Below are positions 26,972-41,408 of a stretch of 64,000 nt of DNA, piece after piece; positions within the stretch are counted from its first letter, which is position 1, and each line of letters begins with the position of its first letter. The stretch covers positions 1,838,001 through 1,902,000 of the forward strand of contig NC_041784.1 of assembly GCF_900090045.1 (NCBI RefSeq). The letters run 5' to 3'. This DNA is from Plasmodium malariae (lineage: Eukaryota; Apicomplexa; Aconoidasida; Haemosporida; Plasmodiidae). The notes under the pieces were generated by a model that made no database searches, was not told the origin of the DNA, and was given only the letters and a program-made list of their open reading frames with translations. Both the position numbers and the translations under genes were made by a program.

Positions 26972-27559
26972 AATCGCTGTAAAAGTATATTTTTACATAA
27001 ATAATGAAACTGTACTATTTTTAAGTAACATTTTGAATATAAATGATTTATATTACGGGATATACAGAATTATATTAAGGCAATTTTATAAGATGAATTA
27101 TGAAAAATAATTAATTCAAATATTACATAATTGCATTAGGGACATGCCCTTTTTTGTTATTAAGCATATAAAATTTTATGTCTTCGAATTCCTGTAACAA
27201 TTAAAAATTTATAAGATTAATTTTTTACAGTAAAAATATATTTTATAATTATAAGTAGACTTAGATTTATTTATGCACTAATTTTATCTGTATTAACCTA
27301 AAAAAGATGTATTATAAAGTTGTAAAAAATATCATTTTAATAATGTAATGATGAACAACTTTAAATATGTTTGATATGTAGAATTAACTTATAGACCATA
27401 AGAAAACAAAATAATAGACTTAATTACGGCAAAAAAAAGGAATAAGATTACATAAAAAGTTGTGACGAACATAGCTTCAGAATGTACTTTATGTCTTTTT
27501 GTAAAATATAAATATTTAATAAGTCCATTTTGAAATTTTAAAGATTGATTTTTATTCCT

Positions 27560-28007
27560 TTAGCTTATCTGGATTGAACATGCTTCAGCTTAATTCTTTG
27601 AGTCTACTTTTTTTGATGGAGTGCGGTGGTTTATATGTTTGTGAGTGTTATCACAATGTTTTAGTCTATTATATTTTTTTTAAAATTATGTTTAAAGTCC
27701 AAGGAATAATCTTGTTTTTGAGATTTTTTGCATTTCATCAAATCATTATGTTCTTGTTTAGAAATGCCATGGTTTAGTAATTTATTCAAGTGTCTTCGAA
27801 AAGAGCCATCATGTTCTAATGCATTTAGTTTTTCTCCAAATGTATCATTACTTTTATATTATAAATCATATATATTTCATTTTTTAACATTTCATATATT
27901 TGATTTTCCTCCACTTTTGCTTAACTATTTAGTAATCTGCTAAATATTATATTTAATGTATTGTTTCGGATTTATTCCTCATTCCATGATTTAGCGAATA
28001 CGGTTAA
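27560..28007 (-). pseudogene. Pv-fam-d protein pseudogene
   Basis: Read on the minus strand. After an acceptor (ATTTTTAG, 28008-28010), exon 2 starts at 28007 with LTVFAKSWNEE, then a stop. It continues IRNNTLNIIFSRLLNS (a PEXEL-like RLL), another stop, and AKVEENQIYEMLKNEIY. After a frameshift near 27845 it reads NDTFGEKLNALEHDGSFRRH and LNKLLNHGISKQEHND down to a stop at 27661. Another frame continues with HKHINHRTPSKK. The S-W-N-E start, the RLL motif and the repeated D-x-x-F-x-x-x-L-x-A-L / F-x-x-x-L-x-x-L pattern are what I remember of Pv-fam-d exported proteins. A possible leader remnant (KIILLVFVTFSFYAE) lies upstream at about 28085-28130 but has no ATG. Plus-strand open frames at 27574-27943 are shadows. 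Confidence 0.6.
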
Positions 28008-28189
28008 CTAAAAATAATTATATATATATTCAATAAAAAAAAATATAATATTTTTTTATAATATATGCATAAAAATTTTGTTTCCGCATAAAAAGAAAAA
28101 GTGACAAAAACGAGCAAAATAATTTTATGTATAATAATTAAGGTGCCTCATCAGAATATTTCCATGTCTATATTAAAGGTGAAAAAATA

Positions 28190-28294
28190 ATGGAATTCGT
28201 AAAAATGAAGAGCATATTATTTGTAATTTCTTTTATATTGAATTTTTCTAATGTTGTTAAAACTTTTGCAATAATTTATGTACTATATATATAA
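28190..28294 (+). other. Short frame with signal-peptide-like start
   Basis: ATG at 28190 gives MEFVKMKSILFVISFILNFS then NVVKTFAIIYVLYI and a stop. The start is a textbook charged-then-hydrophobic leader, like first exons of secreted Plasmodium proteins. No clear donor or second exon was found downstream. It lies just upstream of, and divergent from, the Pv-fam-d pseudogene. Confidence 0.2.
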
Positions 28295-31200
28295 GATATT
28301 TTATGTAATAATAAGTACTTTGTTGTAATTTATTTTAATTATTTTCTATTATGTTAGAATAAAAAAGCTTTAGTTTTTTTTTTGTAAAAAATATAACTGC
28401 AGTATAATATGAAGCAGAAAGAGAATATAATTTAAAGAAAATATTTTGTTAGTAGTATTATTTAAAAGTATTATTAATTAATATTATTCAAATAACAAGA
28501 AAGAAACAGAATATCATGAAAATTTGAAGGATATAATTGTATAAAAATTATAATTGAACACGCAAACAATGTATTTCAAATAAGAAAAGAAAATACATTA
28601 TATATATGTATTTATATCATACATAGAAAAAATATTGCATTGAAAAGTATATAATTGGGGATAAGATCTAGTAAAATAATATGCATTAGGATATATATAT
28701 ATAATATTTATATAAAGACTATTATGTTTAAATCTGTCGTTAGAAATTGTATAATAAAAATTTTTTAAAATTTGTTTATTAATTATTCCTTTTCAATGTT
28801 TTTTATATTATATTTGATAAATATTAATGGTGAAAAAGGAAAAGGAATATACATAACAGTAGTAGAAGTACAATGTATTAATATACTTATATTATATATA
28901 GTATTATTTTTAAGTATAGCTTGATATTGTGTAATTAATAAATATTAAGTTTTAAAAGTATAATAATTTAACGCACTCATGGTTTTACTTTTATATAATA
29001 AAAAATATATGAAATTTTTGTTTTGTATAATAATTTAACAGTGTGTTCTGTTTATTCCTTACAGGGGATGTATTTTTATATATAATCTCAAAAATTCCTA
29101 TAAAATATTACTAAGAAGTATATTAAAACTATAAAATATAAACTTTTGTATAATTTTTTTTATACAAGTTTCAATAATGTAAATAAGAGTAATACGATAA
29201 GCATAAAAACAAATAAATAAAAAATTTTCCGTTTGAAATATGAATTTTTTTTTTTAAGATAAAATATAATTTATTTATGCTAGTTGTTTGGTTTATTTTA
29301 AGTGAATTTAACATTTATTCAAATTTTTTAATATTAAAATGTACGAAATAATATTAAATATAAAAATATTAGCAAGGATAAAATTTTCCTAAGGGTCTAT
29401 ACATTTAAAATAAAAAATATAATTAATAATATAATAAAAAAATAAATAAAGAAAAAATAATAAATACATAAAAGTTTAAAATGTTATAAATAATTGTTTA
29501 TATATATATATATATATCTAATAGACACTTGAATAATTTAATAATTTGTATTTTTATTAGCTATTTTACATAATATAATTTGGAAATGTATGAAATATCG
29601 TGAAAAAATGGCTTCACTGAGTTAAATTTATGAATGAATCAAGAATATGACTAGATAGAATTATTTAACATTACTTGTAATAAAGAATTATTAATTAAAA
29701 TTATGTATATTATATTTACAATATAGTATTAAAATGGTATTAAACTTTTTTAATATTTCCTTCTAAAACTATGTTTCAATTATATTTCATGTAATAATAT
29801 AGACATATTACAGGTTTATTAAATATTTTTTTTGTGTACTATATCTGTAATGAAAAAGTTGAAACAAGCTCCTTCTATTTATTATCCGTACATCAAATAT
29901 CTCTATTTTTAATTATGTTCTAAATTTGTACGTATATACGGTGTGTACTTGTTTATAAAAAGTTATTATTTTTTAAAGACAGTAAAATTGACTATTATGT
30001 AAAAATATATTTTGTAGAGTTTCATATATATAAAGATGTTAATAATATAAAATATATTTTTATTTTTAATTATAGCTGAATGTTATATTTATTGGCTGCT
30101 TACGTGCATGACTATAATACCAAAAAATAACCTTAACTTACATTATAATTTGGAATCTTTTAATCGGAGTCATATATAATAAATCGTTCATGTGAATAAA
30201 AGTAACTTATGAAAAATAGATTTGTTCTTGAATTTTTTTACATAAAGGATGAATTAGAATGATAAGTCTAATGAAAAAAATTATTTAACATATTGCATAT
30301 TTTTATTCATGATATATTTCGTATATAAAAGTAATGAATTATTAAATATTTAAACAAAACTGAAAATGATAAAAATTTAAGTGGAATGAACTTTCTAAAT
30401 AAAATATATATAAATGTATAAAAATAATATGAATACTTTGTATTTTAAATATTACTACATATGCTATGTTGACACGAATATGTAAGTAGACCTTTTCTTC
30501 AAAAATAACACTATATAACCAAATAAAATACTAAAAAATTATTATACGGATAAATATGTAATACTTCTCGTTTTATTCATAAAGATAAATGTAGAGCGCT
30601 TATTTATAATCCCTCATATTAATTATTATAAATAGTTAATATAAATAATCTTTCTATTTTACGAACGAGCTATATTTATTAGAAATACGTTACACATATA
30701 ATAAAATTACAGATGAATATAAATGAAAGGAAGTTGTAAAATGCACGTAAGAAAGACAAAAAAAAAAAAAAAAAAGAATACGTAGATGCAACAGACAAAT
30801 AGACGGAATAGTAGTATTTTACTTTATTTTGCTATTGTTAATATAATGTTTTATGAATTTATTATAAAATTAGTTAATGGAAAATTTGAGAAAAATTAGT
30901 TTCACGTTTTCTCTATATTTCTATGTAATAAAAATATTTATATATAAAATGTAATTTAGGAATATATTTTGTTTTATAACATGTAATTACATAACAAAAT
31001 GAAAAATAAAATAAAAAATAAGGGAAAAAAAAAAAAATTATAAAATTCTAATATTTTAAGAATAATTTATTAAAAATTTAAAAATAAGAAATTGAAGTAT
31101 AATTATAATCTATCTTTTAATTTCTAAATTTTTGAAATATTATATATATTATATTAGCGAAAAATAAAAAATAATATATATGAATAAATATTTGTTTTTC

Positions 31201-32484
31201 TCATATTTACTAATAAATGATATATTGTATACATATATGTACATGTATAAATATTTAATTATTCATAATGAAAATCTCATTTCTTGTAATTACCTCTTTT
31301 TAATTTAACAATAATTATAATGTTTTATAAGTACTTAAAATATTTTAAATCATTCATATTAGTTGTTGTATATATATATATATATATATATGTAGGTATC
31401 ACCATATATTATATGTGCAACATGAAGAATGTAAAGGAATAGGATATTTTTTAATTTGTTTTTTCTTTTTACGAATTAAAAGTATCTACTGTTGTAAGAA
31501 ATATGTAATATAATGTCATTAATTCAGCGTATCGTATCTTTAGATCACAAATAATATATTAAATGTATATTTAGTTAATACTTCATATTAATCAAGGAAT
31601 AATTATATTCATTTGTTTAATTACATATTCTGATAATAACAAATTCATTAAACCTTATATTAGGTTGTCAATGTTGAACAGGTTTACTCAACATAACAAG
31701 AAACTCTGTACCTTAATACCAAAGCAAAATAAATTATCAGAGAATATAATAATTTTTTTTTCATTTGTTCTTAAAAAATATTATTATTAAACATAAGAAA
31801 AATTCATTAAACTTGAGATAAAATATATTATTGTATTTTTTTAAAATTATATAATTTTAACAATAAATTACTAATATTATGTTTAGACAAATTAATCATT
31901 TATTGAAAAGTGAAAAAAAGTTGACAAATATTATATTAATAAATAAAAGTATTATTATGTAATGTGCTAATCTTTGCTTTTACATATCTATTCTCGGAAG
32001 CTCGTTCTAAATATGATATTATGTATTAATTTAATATATATATAAATAAATAACATACATTTTGTAAAAATATATTTAGAATATATAATAAGTTATAATT
32101 TTAATTTGTATTATTATTTATTAAGGAATGAGACAAAAATCATTTCTTAAATTTTCATGAATTAATATGTTGTTATTTAATATAAAATATATATATATTA
32201 TAATCTTAATACTTTTATTGAATCAAAGATTAATATAAATATTCTATATATATTCTTAGAGAAATAGAAAATAATATTTTTATGTGGAATGTTTTTTAAA
32301 TAAATATTTTTAACACTTAATATATCATGTTTTTTTTTCTCTTTTAGATTACTCTGTATACTGCATTTTTCGTTTCCCCTGTTATCTTCATATATTATAG
32401 AATATAAAATACGTTTTCTTATTTATCATCACCTTATTTTACTTAAATATCGTTAGATTATATTTTGAATCTATCCCTGTGAAT
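28295..32484. other. Noncoding spacer, STP1 3' side
   Basis: No gene seen. A 43-codon open piece at about 31664-31790 (RLSMLNRFTQHNKKLC) ends at a normal stop and has no partner exon. Confidence 0.55.
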
Positions 32485-35081
32485 TTATGGAGTACTTTTT
32501 TCTGCAATTCCAACATATCCGTTTGTTATCTCATCATTATCTATAGGGCTCACATATTTGCTATCTTCTCTTATCCAATTTTCTATATCATTTCTAAAAC
32601 GGTGTTCCTCTGCACATCCGTGAATTTCTTTATTTTTTCTATTTTCTGAAGCATCGCCGTTAATATGAAATGTGTTTTCTGTAATTTCTAATTTTTTATT
32701 TAAATTTCCTTCTTTCTTCCATTGATTTATGGAACCATCCAAATGTGATTCCCTAATTTCTATATACTCCTCTTTTTTACATTCTTCTATTACCATCATA
32801 AGAATCAGTGTACACAGTTTTTCTAGAAATTGTTCTTTTATACATTTATATAATTCTTCATAACTTTCTTTATTTTCCAGTTCCTCTTTATATATTAATG
32901 ATACATCATTTGTATTTTGTTCATTTTCAAATACATCTGATAAATTATTGAGTTCATCAGACAATTCCTTAAACCAATTCTGTTCAATATATTCTTTTAT
33001 AATTATGCCCTTTTTTGATATCCACTGTCTCCATATATCTTTTTCTCTTTCAACAAATTGAACATTTTTAATTTCATTTGAGGAGTTCTTTTTTAATTCT
33101 TCACTTTTTTTTAAGTAAGCTTGTTCACTTTTCCATTCATTTTTCAAATTATTAAACCAGTCTTCTTTTTTTAGTTTTTCAGAAAGACTTCTATGTTTTT
33201 CTGCCCATTTGTTCCATAGAATTTTTTGTTCGTCCATATTATTGCTACTTTTAATATTTTCCATTATTAGTTTATCATTTGTTAAATTAGAATAGGTCCA
33301 ATATGTTTCTTTTGTGAAAACTTCTAGGCATATTTCTAAAAATTCTCCTTTGTTTAATTCCCATTCTTCATTTCTACATTCTTTTAGTACTTCCATATGT
33401 ACCTCTATGATAGTTATAGACTTGTCTTTTTTTAGGTGTGATATATTTACATTTTTTTCGAAGTTATGTTCATTTATATTTATTTTTTTTATAATTTCTT
33501 CGTCATCGCATATTGGTTTATCTAAATGATCATCGGTATGAAACTCACTTTTTCCATCAGAATGTGGAGGTATTAGTAATCTTAGGAACTTTACTTGTCT
33601 TGTTCTTATTCTTTTTTTTTTTTTTAATAACCCCATTATAGCATACTACGATATGAAAAGATAGTTTTTTAAAATAAATTAATACAATAATCAAATGCAT
33701 AACATATTTTTAGTAAGTTTCATTTTACTTTAAAGAAAAGGGAAAATAGAATAATTATTAGACAGCTTATTACGATAGATGCTATATTTTGGATTGGTGG
33801 ATTTTGTGGTGGACCTGTAATTGCATTTTAAATATATATATTACATATTATAGTTATTTATAAAATAAAAAAATAAGTATAATATTTGGTACTTGGAATA
33901 TTACTTATTGAAGGAGAAACAAGAGAATGTGAAGGAGCAGATGATGCCTGAGGGTATGGTGTTGTAGTTTCAGGGTCAAAGGATACTTCTGAGACTGGAG
34001 TTGAGTGATTTGATGGAGCAGGAGGTATTAATTTTTCTGTAAGTTTAGAAACTAAAGCAGTTTTTGAATCATGGGATTCTGAGTCCTCAGCTTGTTTACT
34101 TGGATTTTCTGCATTTGCAACTTCAGGTTCTGTTTTAGGTGGATAATTAACTGAAGATACACTTTCTGATTTTGGAGAGGGAACTGTGTGTGGCGAAGAA
34201 TCTGTTTGTAGAGGAAAATCCGTTTGCATAGAAGCTTTATCTTGAGTTATAGGAAAATCATGACTTACTCTTCCTTTTTCTTTATCTTGTGGTCCTTCAG
34301 CATTGCTTTTTGTAACAGTTTTTTCTTGTAATTTTTTGTTCGACGTTGAGCAATTATTAATTTTTTCAAATGTGTGTGCTTTACGTATATCGCATTTTCT
34401 ATCTTTTGGAAATTTTATTTCTAATTTTTTTATATTAGTACTGTCTTTAACAAGATCTTTATTTTTATCAAAATGACTCTTTCTTTCATCAATCCATTCA
34501 TTATATTTGCTACATTTAGATTCATAATTATCTGAAATATTATCTGCTGTTTTAAGGCTATCTAATTCTTCCTTTCTTTTTTTTCTTTCTTCACAGAAGT
34601 TATCTGCATCATATGTTAATTGTAAAAGTTCTTTATCTTTCTGCTCAAAAATTATAGGACATCCGCCGTGTTGTTTAAGCTTTTTAAAAAAACCTTTAAA
34701 ATGATTATTAAGTATCGGTTTCCAATTTTCTGGCTTAGAAACATATTGTGGAGGTTTATCCTTTTTCAAAATGAAATATTCAGCCAAATTTAAGCATCTA
34801 TTCCTAAATTGTTGTTTATCCGTCTCTGTTCTTAAAGAATTGATTTCTTTTGGAATATATTGTTTAATTCCTTGATATTCTTTTGAGATTATGAATTCTC
34901 CTATTCCAAAACCAAATCCAATGTAGCTCTAGATTCAAAGGAATTATTAGGAATTTTTTAAGAACTGATTTTTACGTTAGTTTTATCATCACTTTTTTTA
35001 TAAAAAATAAATAAATTATGAATAAATTTAGACATTAAAAAAAAAAAAAAGGAATATTATCTTGGGTTGTGTACCTACCAT
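32485..35081 (-). CDS. STP1: STP1 surface protein, apparently intact, four exons
   Basis: Proposed exons are complement(35079..35081), (33893..34928), (33729..33814) and (32485..33645). The introns (150, 78 and 83 nt) are all GT...AG and the phases agree, giving about 761 aa. Exon 2 starts SYIGFGFGIG and encodes the extracellular part. Spaced cysteines are at about residues 46, 91, 113, 140, 180 and 194, with HGGCPIIFEQKDKELL typical of the STP1 N-terminus. A Ser/Thr/Pro-rich stalk follows (about 210-345). Exon 3 is the membrane exon: PPQNPPIQ then a TM segment at about 357-374. Exon 4 is the cytoplasmic part. It has a basic KKKKRIRTRQVKFLRLL start, then EVHMEVLKECRNEEW and Trp-containing helices (LWNKWAEKHR, DIWRQWISK) as in STP1/SURFIN tails. 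Known: STP1 proteins are subtelomeric variant proteins related to SURFINs and thought to reach the infected-cell surface. The first exon is the weak point: an ATG directly followed by GTAGGT would make it a single codon. A damaged copy lies about 27.5 kb to the right. Confidence 0.88.
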
Positions 35082-38000
35082 GATGACTTTACATTATTAT
35101 TTTAGTTTGTTGTAAATAACAATCTGTAGGAAAATATAAATTTATGTCTTTTTATATATTAATGGAGTAATTTTAAAATTGATATATATTAGGAGAAAAT
35201 TTTAAATTATCATCTACATAAGCACTTATTTAAGAACCATAAAATAATTGAATACATTGATATTTATTATATATACTTGTTACCTTTTTTTGTCCTTATG
35301 TAAATATACGACGACAGGAAGAATGCTCTAATTATATTTTGATATGAAATCAAATTTATGTATATATATTTATATAAAACTCATACTCATTTTATAAAGA
35401 AAAAGGTATATATCTTTAAAATATTACATATAAATAAGATTAATAAGTGATATAATATATATTATTTAAAATTATTATTAATATGTGTATTATATCTTTT
35501 TTTTTTTTTCTTTAAGACACATTTATATAAATATTTCTATCTGTATTATTGTATATAATATTTTTTAACTATTTATTCCTACGAGAATAGGTAGATTATA
35601 AACAAATTTATTACTAGTGCTGGTTGTATGTTTACTTTTTGTGATATATTTGTTATTTATTTTTGATATAATGCATCATGTTGTTATAATCTATTTGTTA
35701 ACAGTTTTTTGTATTTACTAAACTATATATATAGATGAGAATTATTATTATATAAATTATTCCAAATTTTTTGCTATAGTATGAAAAGTACGTATCATTA
35801 AAATTTTGTATCACTATTAACGTTATATATATATTTAATTTACCTAAAAATTAATTATTTATTATATATACAGGATCAATGAATAGTTTTAAAACAATAT
35901 AGTTTATTATATATATATTTATATTTACTTTTTATATATGTCTATTCCAACTATTATACATGAATAATTTCTTCTGGACTAAATTATAATTAATAAAATG
36001 TATATTTATATGTATTAATTAATTAAAATGAATATGGAATATTATTCTAAATATGATAAAAATTTAGGTTATATTTATACTGAAATTAATTATATTGTTA
36101 AAAAAAATATAATAAGTTATAACTTCATAATAAGAAATAAAAATATTGTAAGTCCTTGTAAATAGAATAATATGTAACATAATATTATGTAAAAAGTATT
36201 GAAGCTTTATAATTTTTTGCTGTAATTATTCTTAGGTATTTTCGAATAAATAGTTTAAAAGTATGTCATTTATTTTTTGTTTTTTTTCTTCATTTTATAA
36301 TAAATGAAAATATTCCTTTAACGTTATTAATAAAAATTGCATTAACATGCAAATAAAATAGTCTCATGTTTTATTTTTTTTATACTTATAAAGATATGAA
36401 TTGATAAATGACATCAAAGAACAATTTAAACGTATTACGAGAAACTTCGATTATTTTATTATAATGTACATATGTTATTTTTTATTTTAATGTTCTATCT
36501 GAAACAAATACATAATAGGTAGTTAATGGTCAGAAATTTAAAAAAAATATATATTTTAATAATATATTTTCGTAAATTATTATGTAACGTAAATAATTAA
36601 GGAACTGTGGTTATGTTTAATTATTCTGTTATATTAAAGAGTGATTGATTCATTTATTTTTTGTTCTTTGTTTTAATTTTTTTTTTTTTTTTTTTATTAT
36701 AATAGCATTCTTTTTTACTTCTTTTTAAAATATGTAACCTAATAAAAATAAAGAGTATATATATATAAAAACAATTTCTAAGGTTTTAAGATATTATATA
36801 TTTATACTGTTTCACTTGAATACATTAATTATTTATATGGTAAGCAATACATTATAGAGTTATAATATTACGGGTATGTGTTACAATATGAAACAAAATA
36901 TAATTTTCGGAGATGTCTGAAAAATTATGAAAACAAATATGTAAAATTAGTTTTAGAATATTTATATAACAATATTTATCTGTTTTTTTTTTTTTTTTTT
37001 TAATATTTTCACCATATTATGAATATATTATAATAATTTTTTTCTTTTTTGATTTATAATTCATCATTTTTTTTTTATAATCAAAATTATTTTATGATAC
37101 TGCAATTTGAGTATATGATATTTAATTAAAAATAATGAAAAATTAATTACATTTCATATAAACTATTGAATAGTTTTTTATGTTATTACAATCGTATTAT
37201 TTATTTATGTAAAAACTAATATTTAACATTAAAATATATATTTTGAACGTGTAAAATTTTCGTATCAAATACCCTAGTAGAATTGCAATATATTTATATT
37301 TATACAAAGTATCAGAGAATGAAGCTGAGCATATACATAAATGTAAAATTTTTTATGATAATTTAGTTAAATAAAATATTATAAATTTTCTTTTTTTAAT
37401 AAATAAAATGCTCTATGGAATAATTGTGATTTATATTATTATAAAACAGCAATTACTAATTTAAATTTGTAGTTCATATTATTTCATACTATATTTTATA
37501 ATTATGGATATATTTTAGTAGTATAAGCAGAATTAAGGAATAATATATATGAAAAATATAAAAAAACATAAATATTTTACTATAAATAAGTTTTAATTTT
37601 TCGTATTTTCTTATATATGTACTCATAAACATAGAGAGAATCGTATATTATAAAAAACATATCTTTATATGCCATTTAAGTATAATATCATAAATTATAT
37701 TTATGGACCCTATCTTCGTATAAAATATGTGATATTATACTTAAGTTTTAGTTAATATCATTTAATCATAAGGTTTATATATTTTAGTTCTATATATAAT
37801 ATATTTAATATCAATTCTATAAATTTTGGACAGATAATGAAAAATTTTAATTCAATAATTTATCGATTTTTTAGCAAATTAGTTATCATAATATAAAAAT
37901 TGTTATTTATATGTGAATACTACATTAATATATATTATAGTATTATTATTAAGAATTTTCAGTTAGTTAAAATAAAATTTGATCTATATATTCCTTTCAT

Positions 38001-41000
38001 AGCACACTTATTAATTTATTAAATTGTTTTCTTTGTTACATTTACATATATCTATATTTATCTATCTATATATATATAGTTGTGCTTCCTATAAAAAATA
38101 TTATTTATACTATGTTCACGATGAATTATTTTATGGATAATGGTTATCTAATAAATATTAATATTCTTTTATGCTTTCTAAATCTGTAATACATAACATA
38201 TAATTTTGTATAAAATATTTATGTATTAATTCAATATTTTTTTTTACTTAAATTACTTTACACTGGTCTATATATATGAACTTTTTACATTTACCTTGGC
38301 ATGATACTCACTTGTATAGTATTACTTTTGCAATATTATTATTAAAAGAAATTATTCTGAATCATACTTTTTTTGTATTTTTTAAAAATAGACTTAATCT
38401 GTGGTATTGAGTAATTTATCTCATGTACCCAATGACTGTTTTTTTTGAACAATTATAAACTAGAATTTTTTCCATTATGATATATTACATAATACATACT
38501 ATCATCTAAACATGTATTATAGTTTTTAGAACTATGACTACTTGATTATTTTATTAATATATATATTTTAATGTCTTTATATTTTTTTTGTTGAAGATAA
38601 CAACAACGTTCATATAATATGAACTAGTTTTAAACGATATTACATATTTGTAAGTAGAATAACGTTACGACATTAATATGTTACCATAGATTATAGGGTT
38701 TTCAGAAGAATATTCACATTTTTAATTAGACTAACTTATAGTATTATTAAAAGAAAAAATATGAAAAAAATTGCAATAAATGTTAACGTAATTATTGGAA
38801 ATGGATAGATAAATTTATATCTAGCATTATCAGGAGATGTTTTTATTTGTGCGTATGAATGCAAAGTTGAATACATCACGCAAATTTGTATATATTAACA
38901 TTAAGCAGATTCATGTAGATTATTAAAATGTTTTATGTATTGTTAACTGTTGCACTTAGTCATATAATTTATATGAGTACCATAGGCATTTTTTATGTTT
39001 TACAACTGTGTACAAAAATTATTTCAATGTGACATGGTACATCTATTTATATGGCTATTATATAATAAATCATACTTTTAAGAATATATGAGGGGTCTAT
39101 ATATATTAATTGAAATATGGAAACTTTCTAGAATTAGAAAGCAAATAATTTGCAATAAAAATATAAAAAGTGGGAAATTTTAGAATTTATTTTCATAGTA
39201 CCACAAAAGAATAGACGTTTTTAAGTTCATTATACTTTAAACCATATAAATAATACATTAGATTTGATAAAAATTGAATATATTAATGAATAATTTATTT
39301 TTTGTTGAATTCGCAACACTTAGCTTGCATAAATATGAAAATATAATTTAAAAAATTGAAATATAATATTATTTTATATTTAATCTTTTTATTTGTATGT
39401 GTTAAAAATTAATCATATTTATTAAAAATAAAAAGTGCATAACGTGAAAATTATATAATCTTTGTCGATATATATATAAGAACAAAATTCTGATATAGTA
39501 TATAAACTTAATAGTAAGAAAATCAAACATTTTACTAGGAAATTAGTATATTTGTATATTGTTTCTTAATTTATAATATAAATATATAACTTATACAAAT
39601 ATTTATTTATTTTAAAAAGAAAAAATCTCCAAAAAATATTTGAAAACAATGAATATTCCTAAAACTAAAAAATTCTATTTATAAGTAAAGTTTTAGAATT
39701 ATTGTATTAAATAGAGTTCTTATTTTACACATTTTTTTTAGTAGGTTATTTATGGGTTATTATAAAATTTTAATTAAGGTTATCTTCTGTTATATATATA
39801 AACTTCTAAAGAGAGTAAAAATTTGATTCGATCAAATTGTGCAAAAAACTAAAAGAAACTTAATAATAGCCTTCATATATTGTACCACGATAATTATATA
39901 TATATATATATATATTAAATTATTAGAATTATGTTAATATTAAATTCTATGTACTTTTATTTTGTTTCATTTTAAGATGGTTTTTTAAATTATAGGTATT
40001 TTTTTTTATTTTTTATATTTTCATTTGGAAAAATTATATTTTTCAAAGGGAACATTAATATAGTTTTTGTTTTAAACTATTATAATACTTTATTAGGTAT
40101 AAAATATTTTTATAATGAGCAATATCTGTGAAGTAAAATATAGGGAAGAGATACATTTTGATATATTATATTTTTCCGGCTAAAAGTATTTTTAAGGAAA
40201 TATTATGTATTTTTTATATTTATGTCGATTCATTATGGTGTATCTGTAAAATATTTTTTAAACAATATGTATTTTTAGAAATATGTACAAAAAATAATAT
40301 ATTCATTCTAAATTAATCTGTAAGAAATTTGTAAATTATATATTTTAGCAGTTTATATTGTTAATCTTTCTTATATGTTGCTTACATATTATATCATATA
40401 TATTATTATTAATATTTTTTGATTTTATATATTTTTAATATTAATAACATTATATATATATTTCTGTACCAACATTACATTAAAATTCTTTTCTTTTTTT
40501 TTTTATTCCATATTAATATTTCTTAAAGGCAAATATTATTAATTAAAAAAAATAAAAAAATTATGTAGTAAAATATAGAGATCTCGCAACTAGAGATAAT
40601 TTTATAAGTTATTGTTATGTATTATGAATTTCAATATTTTTAATGGAAAAATAAAAAATTAGATCTTATTTATTTTTAAAATGTGTATTTCTGAATATAT
40701 TAGATATTTACATATAAATTTAAATTTTTAATTAAATTATAGAATATAAACAATTGCATGTGCCAAAGGAGTAACTAAAGCATGAGTTCTAATTAACATA
40801 ACCCAAAGTTTTGATTTTGTTAATTATTATTATTATTGTTATGTTTGTATGATAACTAATAATTTTTGAGTATTATAACAATTTCTAAAATATTATGTTT
40901 ATGATAATGGAATAATTAATAAGATAACATCCTTAAAATATAGTAATAACTGTATTTATACGAAGGGCAATGTATTACATATATATTCTATACATTCTAT

Positions 41001-41408
41001 ATTGTATAAAAACTCAATATTTATATATAATAATATATCAAATATTTTTTTCTTAGTTTTTTCTGAAAATGAATAATACAAAAATTATTTAATTAGTGTA
41101 CCACGTTAAATAATTAAATTATATATATCATTATTTAAGAATTAATTATTATTCTTTTATTTTAATGAAAGTTTGTTTTTTATAAATAACATTAATATGA
41201 AAATTATTTAATTAATTTTTTAATTAATTTTTTTTTTTGTAAATACTGCAAAATCTACTATAGATACATATATATTTTATTAAATAGTTGCGTAGCAATA
41301 AAAAAAAAATTTCTTTAAATAAGTATATCATTCCTTATTAGTAGAAGTATATTATAATTATCTTAAATTATGTATCAATGAATACATAAAATAATGAAAA
41401 TATATATA
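35082..41408. other. Noncoding spacer upstream of STP1
   Basis: More than 6 kb with no supported gene. The part nearest STP1 (about 35160-35470) matches 62.97-63.26 kb, the upstream flank of the STP1 pseudogene: AAAATAATTGAATACATTGA at 35241 against AAAATAATTGAATGCATT at 63043. The rest is near-pure A+T with (TA)n tracts and probably separates the two duplicated blocks. Confidence 0.6.

Larger units (their letters stand above)
23254..27559. other. Noncoding spacer
   Basis: Apart from the possible PIR-like exon at 25543 there is no supported gene. The stretch 26580-26720 gives Trp-containing fragments (NDNQWMIWCRLYSNCKNF) but no family could be named. Confidence 0.5.

Noticed and set aside
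27574..27943. Two overlapping plus-strand frames
   Set aside because: Antisense to the Pv-fam-d pseudogene, which has recognisable family motifs on the minus strand.
33314..33529. 71-codon plus-strand frame
   Set aside because: Antisense to the intact STP1 tail exon; the same antisense pattern recurs in the pseudogene near 60540.
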